Shown: positions 34,940 to 47,709, counted from the first letter of the stretch. The stretch is DNA of 64,000 bases from Linanthus parryae (GCA_023055425.1 JALGPY010000010.1:18325363-18389362), one strand, 5' to 3'. A program made the numbers and translations. Notes: a model not told the origin generated them from the sequence alone.

Positions 34940-35906
34940 GATTCTCGATTAAGCTAGACCGTGACCTAGCGGATTCACTTGTTGCCTTTGAAAGATGCCA
35001 AAATGAGGTTAGCCTGCAAGCCCCCAGAAGCATGGCTAATACCCTTAAGCCATGCATTTTTATGTAAAAAGTTAGGTGTGAGAACTGATTTAAGGGAGAA
35101 TTTGAATGCGATATCTTAGTGCTCAGTTTAGGCGCCAAAATGGTGACAGAGTTAGAATCTGCAGTGGTCTTTAGTGAGATAAAACATGCGCTCAAGTGGG
35201 AGTATAAACACTATGACGCTTGTTTCCATAAAAATGTTCTGAAGAGTGACTTCAGGTGGTGCATAGATTTATCCCATGAATAAACATCGTGTGATCGTCG
35301 TCGATCATTTGACAATATATAATCTTAACACTCTTCTCCGTGTCGTAAATTTAAGGGTTGGTTGTGCTACGTTGGCATGCCACCTTATGGTTATGTATGA
35401 TTCGGTCTTTCGGACATCGCTGGGAAAGCATTTCATCTAAATTTAAGCGACACATGGATGGGGGGAAGACTCTCACTACGTGACGCTATGTTTTACTCTT
35501 TTGATCCACTTGTGAGACCCATGCAGGGTCATGAAAGATATTAATATAACAGTAGTATGATAGATGCATTCGAATCATTACCTATGGGACTAGACATGCT
35601 CGTGGTCTATGATGGAATATGACTGAATCTGGGGAATACGAGAGCTAAACTGTGCATTATCCTATTTGAGGTTGAGCTTGCCTACGCTGGTTCATGTTGA
35701 CTTTGGTGCGTGGAGCTACCGCAATGCCGGTACTCTCACCAGTCGCACATCACGACTGCACAAAACGTTTTAGATGAGTTTATTGGAGATCGAGGAAACT
35801 GGTAGAGTTGTGCGCAGCCCCACAGGTCGAGTGTGAGATGATAGAAAATTACGTGTAGAACTTACGGGTCTGCTTTGTAATTAATATAAACCGAAAGGGT
35901 ATTATG
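34940..35906. other. Unassigned stretch between D and a solo LTR
   Basis: 967 bp that match no other part of this window by eye. No long frame on the plus strand. A minus-strand frame at 34,890-35,195 crosses the LTR border and is not convincing. One plus-strand stretch near 35,360-35,560 reads protein-like for ~60 codons, with one stop, but I do not recognise it. With 37,125-37,287 it may be the original host DNA or an old element. Confidence 0.6.
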
Positions 35907-37119
35907 TTTAGGGTTTTGACACGAATTCACAGTGGAATAAACAAGAATAAACATCCGTTCAAGACCCTAAAAGGATTACAGGACTAGAAATCATAACGAT
36001 GGTAAAGGATGAGAACATCAAGTACCTTGTTTGTCTCGTTTGAAGACTTTACGTGAAATAGTGTCCACGTCTCTATGCAATTCCACTCCTAGGATTGATC
36101 CGGATCCTCCAACACCTTTGTGATAGCTAGGGAAGGAGGAGGAATAAGAAGATCACGGAAAACAAGACCAAGAGGCCCAGCCTCTTTGTGGCCGACGATA
36201 AGGGGGGCGAATGGCCTAGGGGTTTGGCCCTAGGTCTTGTCTCTCTCCATGGTTTGTTCTCTCTCGCTTGTGTGAAAACAAATATGAAACTTACAGGAAC
36301 AATAAGCTATGAGTCTCTTTATATAGTCTAACACCTCCTTGTTAAATACATATTAGCCCCTCTCCTAATCATGTCCATACATGGATTAGTCCACCTTGCA
36401 AATTAGTCCTTCTAAGTTGCATGCGGTTTCATATTGTTCCTTCTATTTAATTAATCATATCAGCTAATTACCAAGTCCGGTCTAATCCATAGGGAGTGTG
36501 ACCCCATAACTTTCTACTTAGTTCGTAGTAATAATTACTAACATATAGCGGCCTCTAGCAAGACATCTATGCTTCCCAACTAATAGAAATAGTCAGTAAT
36601 CCGACAAACCTTGTGAGCAATGTTACCCTATTGTGTTATCCCTCTGTCACCATATCCGAATTCGAAACGAGACGTACAAGTCACACTCGTATATCCAATC
36701 AATAGTTTCTCGATCCTGGGAATAGTCTTATCCTTGCAGATAACATCAATATCCTATATTGATTTATCTAAGTCTGGCAAGACATTCTATAAGCACTAAC
36801 TCTCGAGTGCATCAAATATTGCTCCCATTATGTGGGAGGGACAAATCCTATCTACATCACTACGATCTCTAAGCTTGCTTCCTATCATGCCCGATAACTA
36901 CCTTTGTAGTTACTTGGTTAAGGCGCAGCGTTTGATAGTCTTGATCCAATACAGTCGTCCTATTAACATTAGTACTCGACTAGGAATATTTAAGAATATA
37001 ACATTTATATTATAAGGACTTCATTCATATTAACATATCTCCATATCGATAACATAATGAATAGTAAGTCAATATATTTTTCACGATAAACTAATTGCCT
37101 CTACGGAACAATTCCAACA
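35907..37119 (-). mobile_element. Solo LTR of the F/H copia family
   Basis: 1,213 bp on the plus strand from TTTAGGG to CCAACA. Flanks TTATG (35,902-35,906) and TGATG (37,120-37,124) agree at four of five bases, a probable decayed target duplication. Internal blocks ('gtaaaggatg', 'taccttgtttgtctc', 'cgtctct', 'ctaacac...cttgtta') match the LTRs at 13,491 and 17,074. No coding content. Confidence 0.8.
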
Positions 37120-37124
37120 TGATG

Positions 37125-37287
37125 GAATTAACTAGAAGTATGTCTATCAATTAAGATCGCTCAACAAAAATCTGAGAGACAGAATATCACATATGTAGGA
37201 ACCCTATTTCCTCGATCACCTCCATCCAAATGCGGGACGTTCTGTGAAACATAGTTTTCGACCAAGAGGTGCGCACGAATTGCTTGG
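37125..37287. other. Unassigned spacer between two copia LTRs
   Basis: 163 bp of unrecognised sequence, the continuation of the DNA left of the solo LTR. It holds no frame or repeat. Confidence 0.5.
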
Positions 37288-37971
37288 TGTAGGGTTTTTG
37301 TGCAGGTTATGTAGTGGAAATACAAAATAATTCTGCCCAAAACTCTTTATGGATCACATGTGTAGCATCATAAGACGATGAAGGAGAAGGATTACCTTTT
37401 TCAGTCTGAACGACCACTGTGTTGAAATAGTGTCCACTCCTCTGCAGGTATCCACGCCGTAGGATTAGATACTGGATATTCCTCTACTTTTCATGCTAGC
37501 GGTGTAGAAGGAGGAGCAATCCGGAGTCTTGCTCCAATCGAGCACAAGAAACAGTGGAGGATGAAAGGGGTGACCCTCTCTATGTCGTCGACCAATCGAG
37601 GGGTTAAGACTCTCTGTCTTCTCTTGCTCTAATTTTTCATTTAATGAAATTATTAAAGCTGAACTAGTTTTCTAATTAATGACACTTTATTAATTACAAA
37701 CTTTCCCCACTACTAATTAGATCCAATATATTGGATCAACTTTCATTTAAGTCCAATTTTATATTTAGTCCAACTAAATATGCATGTCGTTGCACTTTGA
37801 TACCATCATTTTACTTTTAATTAGTCCAACTAATTAAAATGTACATCCTTTCTATCCTTTGGTGTGTGACTTGCAGGTTCCTATTACTTTGGCAGTAACG
37901 ATTACAAACATTGAGCGGTGTCTAGCAACACATCAATGCTAGCCCAGCAATAGGAATAGCCAGTGATATGA

Positions 37972-40093
37972 TGACACGATTTCTTACGTGTTACCGCAAG
38001 TGCACGGTTCAAGTAATATAGGGCTGGTATTTCAACCCCGAGTTATCGATCCCACGAGGACAGTGTTACTGTGTAATCAGAAACAGAGTTTAAAGAGTGA
38101 AGACGTAAAAAGTAAAAGGAGTAAAAACAGAATAAACAATATTTTTAGTAATTTTCTGATAATAAAGTCTGACTGTAAAAACTAGGATTTCGGGTGCCTA
38201 GATTCCTGGATCCCCTAGGGTTACTATTCAGCCTTTCAGTTTTTCCGATTCAGAAACACACAGCAGTTTTGTTTATGCCAGCATACCAATGTTGCAATCT
38301 CCTCTCGGTCTCATGCACCTGTCACTCTCCTACAGATTTTCGGGTCCTCTCGGTCCACCTAGATCTGCAGGTTCGTTATAAGTCTGCTAGGGTTACAGGC
38401 TCTCCTCTCGGTCTCCCCCTAAACGTCTAGCAGTTGGTCTAATGCTTCTGGGCTAGTCCCCTGATTCTCTTCACCTCTCGGTCCATCAAGGCAGGAAACT
38501 AAATCCTGTCTTCTCTTCCTAACTCTCACTGGCCACTCTCGCGCACCAGATCCTGTCTGTAGCAATCCAGGTTCATGACTCCGTTCATGCATACACAGTA
38601 AAAACCAAAGACAGAATAATAAACAAAACCTCTACTGTATTAAGATTTAAACAATCATGAATCTGAAGTCGAGATAAACTAAGTTGCTGAAATCATAAAC
38701 CCTAGGTTCACCGAGAACCTAGGTAAAAAGTTTAGCTAATAAAAACTAACATAAAGAAGAGAAGAGAATCAAACAGGTGACGGAAATCTGGCAATTTCCG
38801 GGACTGCTCCGGTGCTCCCTGTCTCTGCTGTGTCTAACTCTGATTCTGTGTCTGTCTGTCCTGTGTTCTGTGTTGTGTATGCTGTGGATCCTGTGTATCC
38901 TGTTGGGCAGAGCTGCTTTATATACTGCTGAAGTTTCCCTAATCCTGTGCTGAAATTCCTATTCTGCCCCTGTCTAAGCCGCCCTGGGAAGCTTCTGGAA
39001 ATCCTGTCCTGCGTCTGAACACACCTTCCTGCTGACTTTGACTTTTCTGACGAAGTTTGACTTTTTCCACCGTTTTCAGAAATTCTGAAAATCTTGACCT
39101 GCGTTTGAACGCACAAAGGCTGCGTTTGAACGCACATTTTGAGAGTTGACTTTTTGACTTTGACTTCCGTTGACTTTTTGGGTGTGCGTTTGAACGCACA
39201 ATGTGCGTTTGAACGCACATACTTAGTCTTCTGGTTGATTTCTGCCTGATTCTGACCTTTCTGAAATTTGAAGTTTCCTGCGTCTGAACGCAGGATGTGC
39301 GTTTGAACGCACATACTTAGCCATTTTTCTGGCAAGTTTTCCCTGTCTGCACTGTGTTGTGCGTTTGAACGCACTGCGTCTGAACGCAGGATGTGCGTTT
39401 GAACGCACAACACTTAGTCATTTTTCAGCACTTTCTTGCGTTTAGCCATTTTCCGCCCATTTTCGGCCTCCGGGACTTAGTTTTTGCGTTTGGCCACCAA
39501 CCTTTCATGCGGACATATGTTATTTTTGACTTCGGGGCTGCGTTTGAACGCACAATGTGCGTTTGAACGCACATGTGCGTCTGAACGCAGAACCTGTGCG
39601 TCTGAACGCACATCAGCGACAGCTCCAACTTCAAAACGTCGTAACTTCTTCGTCCGATCTCCGATTTAGCTCCGTGACCTATCGTTGGAAAGCTCTTGAA
39701 GTCTAATTTCATTTGCCGCCGGTCTCACTCCAAAATTCATTGTAGAACTCAAGATATGATCGAAATAGTGGAGACTGGTCATTCTAGCTTCTCCAACTTT
39801 GCGTCTCTTTATTCCGCTTTAGCTCCCGTTGCTTTCGAAGTTCGTTTCATGCCTCAAATCAACCGCTAAGCATCCATTCCTGTAAAAACAACATGAACAA
39901 CTATACCAAGCGATTATATATGTCATTTAATATCTATTTATGCATGAAAACGCCCGGATTTCACAATTAAGCTCAAACACATCTTTTTCATACTACGGAG
40001 GCTTCGTCGGATAAAACGTGCTCAATCTTATGGAAACTCAACTTATCAAATTCTAATATAAGCTCACAGATAACTCATAAATGGGAGTTATCA
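37972..40093 (-). mobile_element. Solo LTR I of an Athila/Tat-like gypsy element
   Basis: 2,122 bp, plus strand TGACACGATTTC to GTTATCA (minus strand TGATAACTCC to CGTGTCA), flanked by TATGA at 37,967-37,971 and 40,094-40,098. The ends match the LTRs of E, and the block 39,640-39,850 matches E at 51,490-51,680. A peculiar cluster of 14 palindromes lies at 39,010-39,610. The 214-codon minus-strand frame at 38,769-39,413 and its relatives are translations of that cluster (CVQTH, AFKRT repeats), not genes. Confidence 0.9.
39010..39610. repeat. Cluster of 14-bp palindromes TGCGTTTGAACGCA in LTR I
   Basis: Fourteen copies: 39,010, 39,100, 39,121, 39,185, 39,204, 39,279, 39,298, 39,360, 39,375, 39,394, 39,539, 39,558, 39,576 and 39,597. 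Two alternating forms, TGCGTTTGAACGCA (perfect palindrome) and TGCGTCTGAACGCA (one base off). Spacing ranges from 15 to 145 bp, often 15-22. DNA between copies is not repeated. Confidence 0.95.
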
Positions 40094-40825
40094 TATGACA
40101 AAACTCTGTGACCAATGTTACTATGCTCTATAGTCCCTTTTCAAAATATCCGGATTGGATACGAGACAAAGATGTTACATTCGTATATCCAATCTATAGT
40201 TTCTCAATCTGTGAGTGGACCTAACAAAACAGATAAAATTAATATTGTATATTGATTTATCTGAGCATGGCCATGCATTTTCTTAAGTCGTACTCATTGA
40301 ATGGCCATGGTACATACTCTCGTAATGTGGGAGGGACAAATCCTCTCTACATCACTACCATCTCCCAGCTTGCTTCATATCATGTCAGATTATCGCTTTT
40401 TAGTTACCCAGTTACAGTGTAATGTTTGACGATATCAAAACATGATAATTCTCAACTAGAGTATCTAGTGATTTAAAGTAAAAGGACCACAACACCATTG
40501 TCACTACGAGAAGCACCTGTTCCATTCACATAACTTTCATGTAGACTTCTCATGGCGTGTCAATTCATTATGCTATTAATCCTAATACATACCCATGTGT
40601 TAGACTTGATATCTACATATCAATCTAAACACATACTAATCTCAATGCATACTGATTGTCCTATTAACCATTATTGACCACATATACATTAAGATAACAA
40701 CAATTACAATCTAAGGACTTCATTATATTAAAATCTCCATATGTAATACAATGAATAGTCTAGCTGAAACAATTTTCACACTAAAATAGATTGTCTATAG
40801 GGCATACACCAATAGTCTCCCACTT

Positions 40826-42400
40826 GCCCTAGAGACAATATGGTGCATCTCGTATGCCTATCGATCTAGTGTGCACTCATGAATATGCTGAGGAAGGGAT
40901 AGTGAGTGGATCTTCACATCTCCTCTATCGACTATCTCTCGTGTGAGATGGAATCTCCTGAGTATATTTTTGGACTTTTGGTGTTACCTGGATTCCTTCC
41001 CGTATGCAATCGCCCCATTGTTGTCAAAATACAACGAAATGGGATCCACTATGCTAGTAACCAAACTTAGTTCAGTGATGAACTTCTTGATTTAAACAGC
41101 TTCCTTTGATGCATTGGATGCCGCAATGTGCTAAGCCTCTGTTGTAGAATCAACAACGGTCTCTGTCTTAGAACTTTTCCAGCTCTCAGCTCCTCCATTT
41201 AGGCAAAACACATAACCCGACTGCGATAAGAAATCATCCTTATCCCATTGGAAGCTTTCATCAGTGTAACCCTTTATATTGAGTTCTTCCTCCCCTCCAT
41301 GTATCAAGAATGCATCCTTAGTCCTTCTCAAGTACTTAAGATCATTCATGACGACAATCCAGTGACTCTCACCAGACTCATATCTCCTTGTCATACTCAT
41401 ACCATATGACACATCTGGCCTAGTACATAACATAGAAAACATGATAGATCCAGTAGGCGACGCATATGAGATATTACTGATACAGTCCTTCTCAATCTGA
41501 CCGGAAAGACGGTCAGTCTTTGTAAGACTAACTCCATGTGACATAGGAAAGAATCCTTGATTTGACTCTTGCATGTTGAACCGCTTCAGCACCTTGTTAA
41601 TATATGTACTTTGACTTAGGCTGAGCAACTCCTTTGATCTATCCTTATAGATAGTTATACCGAAAACACAAGTTGCATCCCCTAATTCTTTCATTGAGAA
41701 GCAATTCCCTAGCCAACCTTTAACATATTGAAAGGTAGGGTCATCGTTTCCAATGAGTGGTATGTCAACCACATACAATACCAAAAATATAACATAGCTC
41801 CCAATAACCTTCTTGTACACATAAGGTTCATATTAGTTCTTGATGAAGCCAAACTCTCTCACTTCATTATCAAACCAAAGAATCCAACTCCGAGAAGCTT
41901 GCTTCAACCCATAAATATACCGCTGCCAATTCCACACCTTATTGGCATGCTATGGATCCTCAGAACCCTCTGGCTGTGTCATGTACACATTCTCAAGTAG
42001 GTTTCCATACATAAATGATGTTTTGACATCCATCTTGCAAAATCTCATAATCGTGAAAAGCCGCTATATAAGGCAAGATAAATAGATTTAAGCCTTTTGC
42101 CACCATTTGCCCCTTAAAGTCAATCACATTGTCATCCATGTCAGTTTTCTTAAAAGCCCAATTGCACCCTATGGGCCTTACCCCATTAGGTGGTTCCACT
42201 AAATTCCACTCTTTATTGGTATACATGGAATCCATTTCGTATCTCATGGCGTCAAGCCATTGTTGAGAGTATGGCCCCTTCAAGGCCCCCTCATAGGTTG
42301 TAGGCTCATCCACATCTATGAGCAATACGTCACTGGGTTCTGTCACGAGAAATCATTTTCTCTTTGGCCCCAGATGTTTCCTACAAGACCTACGAAGCTC
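40826..42400 (-). pseudogene. RT and RNase H of element F
   Basis: Minus-strand. 42,346-41,993 holds the RT start (YEGALKGPYSQQWLDAMRYE, WNLVEPPNGVRPIGCNWAFK), followed by broken finger/palm parts. 41,820-41,131 reads the RT end and RNase H start (GNCFSMKELGDATCVFGITI, LSQSTYINKVLKRFNMQESN, SIMFSMLCTRPDVSY, AESWKSSKTETVVDSTTEA). The catalytic YVDD has become YVVD, losing its first aspartate. RNase H continues frayed to ~40,860. Same family as H. Confidence 0.85.
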
Positions 42401-43297
42401 TTGTGTTACTTGAATAGGTTACTCCACATCATCTTGTGGTTCTTGCTCATGTTCCATCATAGGATCAATACTTTATGGTTCTTGAACCACTTCAAGTTCT
42501 AAAGTCCTCCCACAGGTTTCTTAGACAAACTCTGTTTCTAAAAACACACCAGTTCGAGCAACAATCACTTTATTCTCGGTTGGATTATAGAAATAATATC
42601 CCTTCGTTTCTTTGGGATATCCCACAAATATAAACTTTCCCGACTAAGGCCACTGTTTTATCAGATTGTAAAATGCTTTACATAAACCTCGCATCCCCAC
42701 ACAAACGACAAACTGGGATGACTCCCTGTCCATATATCATATGGAGTCTTCATGATTAACTTGGATGGAATACGGTTAAGGGTAAAGATAGTTGTTAATA
42801 GACCATGCCCCCAAAGTGAATTTGGAAGATATGTCTGACTCATCAAAGGTCAAACCAAGTCGAACAGGGTCTAATTCTTCAACTCAGACACACCATTCCA
42901 TTGTGGTGTTCCAGGTGGAGTGAGTTGGGACAAGATCCCACACATTCTCTAAATGGACGACAAAATCTTGGATTAAGTATTCTCCTCCTGATCTGATCGC
43001 AGAGTCTTAATACTTCTGCCAAGCTGGTTCACCACTTAATTCATGAATTCCTAGAACTTTTCTTATGATTTGGATTTGTTCTTCATAATATACACAAATC
43101 CATATATACTGAAGTCATCAGTAAATGTAATGAAGTAAGGATAACCACCTATGGCGTATGTGGCCAATGGTCTACGCACATCTTTATGTATGAGTGCCTA
43201 TTGCTCAATCGTCCTATCACCATTCTTCGTGAAAGGGGACTTAGTCATTTTTCCAAAAAAAAAAGCTTCACATGTCTCATATGATTCATAATCAAAT
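42401..43297 (-). pseudogene. Integrase of element F, part left of G
   Basis: From the junction with G, the reading runs from the pre-integrase end ('FDYESYETCEA', 'GKMTKSPFTKNGDRT') through the integrase core in broken frames (43,200-42,870) to the C-terminal part 42,846-42,661 (YLPNSLWGHGLLTTIFTLNR, MKTPYDIWTG). Between 42,660 and 42,400 comes the linker to RT. The catalytic positions lie in frameshifted parts. Confidence 0.75.
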
Positions 43298-44525
43298 TGA
43301 AGTGGTGTACAGTAGGTACATATACAGGAACAATACGATAGAAGGAGGGGGTGAATAGAGTATGCAGACTTTTGCTAAACTTTGCAAAAATAGTGGTTTC
43401 AAAATGTTTGTAAAGTGATTTTAGGCCTTGAAATGAGTTTCATGTCCTTGGAATAAAACAGTTAGAGTAAAAATAAGAACAAGTCTATTTCAAGGCCTTT
43501 AAATGTGTTTCAAACCCTTGAAATGAGACTATTTTGACTGCTGCACAAGTTCTAAGTGCATAACTAAAAATTAAATGCAAGAGACACAAGATATATAGAG
43601 TTTAGTCCACTTGGACCTACGTCTCTAAATCATGGTTCCTCTCCCTGTAGGATTTTCAATACAATTCTTATTAATCAACAACTAAGACCTAGATCTCAAG
43701 CATAGAGAGATGCATTACTCTCTTACAGCTTGTGGTTCTCACTAACCTATCTAGTACCTGCTCTAGCTATCTTATTAACTAAGAATTCTCTATTGTTCTG
43801 CTTGAACAATCTTTTAGAATGGGAACTAGAAGTATTATCAAAATGATATACAAATTAAGTTAAGAATAAGAAGAACACACAAAATGAAACTGCAGTGAGT
43901 ATGCATTCTTCTTCTGATGCTTTGGATTGAAAGATGAATATGCTTCCTTGATGTTTGTCAATCCTTGATAGTGTTTTTGTCTCTGTGAATTGCTCTCTGT
44001 AGTTATGTCTCTAAATTCCTTCAGCAATTCTCTTTTTAAAGCACTCTGTTTTAATGGAAGATCTTCAGAATATTCTCAACAAACTTTTTTGAATATTTGC
44101 TTCAAATCTTGACTCTTCTAACAGCTTCTCCAATGGCTAGTTGATCAATATCTTTTGAGATACTAATTTGATCATGTTGGGAAGCTTTTAAACACAGCAG
44201 ATTGATTACAGAATCAATCAACAAGCAGTTACGATATCTGCAAAATATAGGTTAGGAAACAGGTTCCTACAAAATAGGAAACATAATTCCTGCAATACTA
44301 AATCAAACAGATGATGTTAGATCCTGCAAACTGTATAAAAATACTTTTTCATTTGTCATCAAATATCATATAGTCATGCACAGGGGTTTAGGAGTAGAAT
44401 CAAGTACATAAACTCCCCCTGAGTTCATCTATATAAAGCTCAATAAGTTTCAAGGCTTTGAAAGATGTTTCACGGCCTTGAAATAGACTAGCTATTTCAA
44501 GTCTTGACCCTGCATTGAACTTACA
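43298..44525 (-). mobile_element. 3' LTR of element G
   Basis: 1,228 bp, plus strand TGAAGTGG to TTACA. Carries the LTR-end signature ('gaaggagg...tgaatagagtatg', 43,341-43,372), several palindrome variants (43,426, 43,486, 44,459), and closely matches 59,661-60,903. The complement of the polypurine tract (TCTCCCCCCTTG, 44,527-44,538) follows. Confidence 0.9.
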
Positions 44526-44866
44526 ATCTCCCCCCTTGATGAAAGAAAAATCCATAGTCTTCCAATCTGTTTGATACTGTTCTTATCCAAAAAATATTCA
44601 TTAGCACATAGCAGAATCAATCATATAATATCAACACATAATGTCCAAAAGATCCAACTTATTAAACTGAAAAAGCAAGTAACAGCAAAGTTTCCGATAA
44701 TCCTACTGACCAAAACCAGGTCACCTAAATAGCAAATAAAATCCTAAATTGCTCCCCCTTTTTGACTTTCATCAAAAAAGATTGAGAATATGTTGGATCA
44801 GTGATTGGAAAGACTTTTAAAGAATTTTTTTGAAAAGATAAAAGGATAAGAAAGAGTAGGCAAGAG
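44526..44866 (-). other. 3' non-coding tail and polypurine tracts of element G
   Basis: On the minus strand the tail of G carries a purine tract at 44,752-44,765 (GAAAGTCAAAAAGGGGGAG-like) and the terminal one at 44,527-44,538, the same pair as in element B. No gene. Confidence 0.65.
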
Positions 44867-46161
44867 TTAAGGGTTAGGGTCTTCATCTCCTTGCTGCTCT
44901 GCATCTTCTTCCTGACTATCTTTCTCATCATCATGTTCTTCTTCTTTTTTAGTCACATCTTCACCTTTTTCATCTTCTCCCTCAAACAAATCAGCAACAG
45001 TCACAATCTCTGGCACATTGGGCTTCTTAATTTTCTTCTTCTTGAGGTCTATGAGCAGTGCACCTGAATATGGACTGTCTTCTTCTTGATCTTCATCTAA
45101 TTTTTCAACATCCATATGCTTGCCTTTACCTTTGACCTGAGCAGCCCCATCCTGAGTTGAATGTTCACTAGGTAGATCCTTTGTTGATTCAGCCTTTTCG
45201 GTACTCTTCTCAGCTTAAGGCACTTCCTCAGCCACATCAAATAATGTAATGCTCCTGAACATGTTTTCAACCATGTACTTCACTTGTCGAATATCAGTTT
45301 CAAACCCATGCTGATTCTCCTTTACCTCATTAATGTCCATCTGAAGTTCTTTCAGCAACTGGAGTGTTAAGGGGTTATATTGAGACTGAGAGGTTTGGCT
45401 TTAAGTGGGAGTCAAGGATTTAGGTTTGCTAAATTTCTTAGAGCCCAAATCTTCCTCTGTCAGATCTGAGTACAGCTTCCAAATCTTAGCACTAGTTTTC
45501 ACCACACCAATCTTCTCAATAGCCTTCACATTAAGCATACCAAATCCAATAGTCACTGATTCTTCCATATCAGCTGGAATTTCAAAGTGTTGGAAGAATA
45601 AGGTGAGCAAGTTGGAATATGGTAAAGCATGTTTTCTCTATTTGGTTTGGTTGTAAATAATGTGTTCCATCACAAGCTTTCGAAGATCAAATTCATAACC
45701 ATGCATAAAAAATACATTAAGTGCAACACCCTATCAGTTACCAGTTCCTTTGAGTGTTCCCTAGGTACAACACATCTCATCAATATAGTCAACAAAACAT
45801 GGTCTTCAACAGTTAGCACAAAGTGTGTTAACTGTTGATATGAGGTAGGGGAATTTGGTAGAAAGAACTCTTCTTTGGCTTGCTTCAGGGATTCACTCTT
45901 AGGAGGGTAGTTACTGGTGTCATATCTCTTGGGACATCCTTGAACATTTGCAAACTTAACATGATCTAGTTCCATGTCAATCCTAGCAACCTTAGTATGA
46001 ATCACCAGATTTGCAGTCTTTCTAAGTTGTTTCATGTTTACGTAAAAGAATCTAGTGAGTCTAGGGTAAGCTAACTTTGTAGGATTTAGAATAAACCAAA
46101 AAAAGCTTTTATTCAACATTTTGATGCACTCCAGATTCATACAATGTAACATAGGCATACT

Positions 46162-46288
46162 TGATAAGTCTGAAGCTCCTCCATATTAATTTATGGATGC
46201 GTATGCAAGAGCTTTTGTTCGTTGATGATGGAAGCCAGAAACACGAGCATGAAATTTTCCTAAGTATCAAAGCTTCAAAGCTTTGACG

Positions 46289-46371
<83 letters not shown>

Positions 46372-47709
46372 AACTGTTTTATGCAGGTTTTTGTTTTTGA
46401 TATGGAATGACGTTTTGCAGGCATTAGTTATTTATGTTATGATTAACAAAATGTGCAGGACTGAGTTGGATTGAAAATCCAAGTTCATTCGGATGAACTA
46501 GCAGGCAAATCTTCAAACCTTTGAGATTCACTGGTTATCCTTCACTGCTATGTTTATCTGACAAATTCCGTGTATGCATGTTATTTCTGTGAGATTCAGA
46601 ACTTGTTATGAATCTATTATTGTCTATTAACACTTGTTCTACTGGGTACTTGATATATTCATTAGATTGAATATGTTTATAAGCCAATTTTATCATCTGA
46701 CAAATCTTGCCCAGTTTTCTCATGAACTGGTAGCATACTGCTGAACATATCTTGATGCTAGATTCTCTTTATGTTGTTTGATATTGTTTTGCGGAGTTTA
46801 TGAAGGTTTGTTGGGCGTTACAACGTTCTTAAGCAAATCATATAGCTATTCAAATATAGTTGTTGAAAGAAGCATATCAGGGAAGAGGATTTATGGGATT
46901 TATGTTCCTAGAATCTCTAAGTTAGTTGCAGACTCTTATTTAAAGTGATCAGCACTTTGATTTAAAGATAACAAGAGAAACAGAAACTAAGATTGATCTT
47001 CGTGAGATTTGAAGTGTGCTACAAACTGGAGTGTTGATACCTTTCATTCTGATTCATCAGGCCATTGACATTCCAGAAGCAAGATCATTCATCATAGATT
47101 GAAGAACACTTCCAAGCTTATTCTGATTATTTATTTTATGTGCTCTTCACACTTGTACGAAACTTGTATTATCATTCTGTGTTCTTAAACCACACAAACT
47201 TAGAAGTTTATTCGTTCAAGTGAACAACTAAGAGGTTCTTATCGTTTCAACCGATTGTAGCTGGAACTAGATAGGTTGGGAACCACAAGCTGTAATATGT
47301 GAAGGGTAGTTCACTTAGGCTTGAGATCTAGGGCTAAATCTGGGTGATTAATAAGAAGTTGTGTTTGAATCCTGGAGGGATAAGATTCCTCAGGCAGAGA
47401 CTAGGTCCAATTGTGAGTGAACTCTGTAAAATCCTTGTGTTCCTCTTGTTTACTTTTGTTATCTTTACATTCAGTCTAAACTGGAAGTTTAAAATCTTTG
47501 GAGCTTTCCAAATCTCAAATCTTTGAAGCCTATGTATTATGCAGTTATATCTTCAAGTTTCTCAAAACTATTTCAAAGCTTTGAGATATCAACTGCTTAC
47601 TCTACTCAAGTTTTAATTGACTGTGTTTTGGAAAAAGTTAGCCTACTCTATTCAACCCCCCCTTCTAGAGTATTTAGATCCTGTTTTACACTTACATTAC
47701 AAACTTGCA
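46162..47709 (+). mobile_element. Solo LTR of a SIRE-type element inside ORF3 of G
   Basis: 1,548 bp, TGATAAGTC to ACTTGCA, flanked by ATACT at 46,157-46,161 and 47,710-47,714. The right part matches the LTR of B ('aggtccaattg' region, 'tactctattcaacc...cttctagagtatt'). It carries the long (TA)n tract at 46,292-46,367 and palindrome variants TCAAAGCTTTGA. Opposite orientation to G, so it comes from another insertion of the same broad family. Confidence 0.88.
46292..46367. repeat. (TA)38 microsatellite
   Basis: 76 bp of uninterrupted TA within the solo LTR. The flanking TTTGACGC and GTCTAACTG belong to the LTR. Length is likely to vary between individuals. Confidence 0.95.

Larger units (their letters stand above)
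37288..40814 (-). mobile_element. 3' LTR of element F, split by solo LTR I
   Basis: TGTAGGG (37,288) to CCAATA (40,814). Without I and one target copy it has ~1,400 bp. The start matches the 5' LTR fragment at 63,802-64,000 almost base by base. The minus-strand tract AAGTGGGAGAC (complement at 40,815-40,825) marks the internal border. Confidence 0.88.

Noticed and set aside
38769..39413. 214-codon minus-strand frame with repeated CVQTH and AFKRT words, like a repeat protein
   Set aside because: It is the translation of the TGCGTTTGAACGCA palindrome cluster within a solo LTR; frames on all sides show the same repeats, and there is no start or codon pattern of a gene.
39010..39610. CRISPR-like array of 14-bp repeats
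   Set aside because: Spacing varies from 15 to 145 bp, the repeat is too short, there are no cas genes, and the setting is a plant LTR.
46283..46474. Frame with alternating Tyr-Ile
   Set aside because: Translation of the (TA)38 microsatellite.
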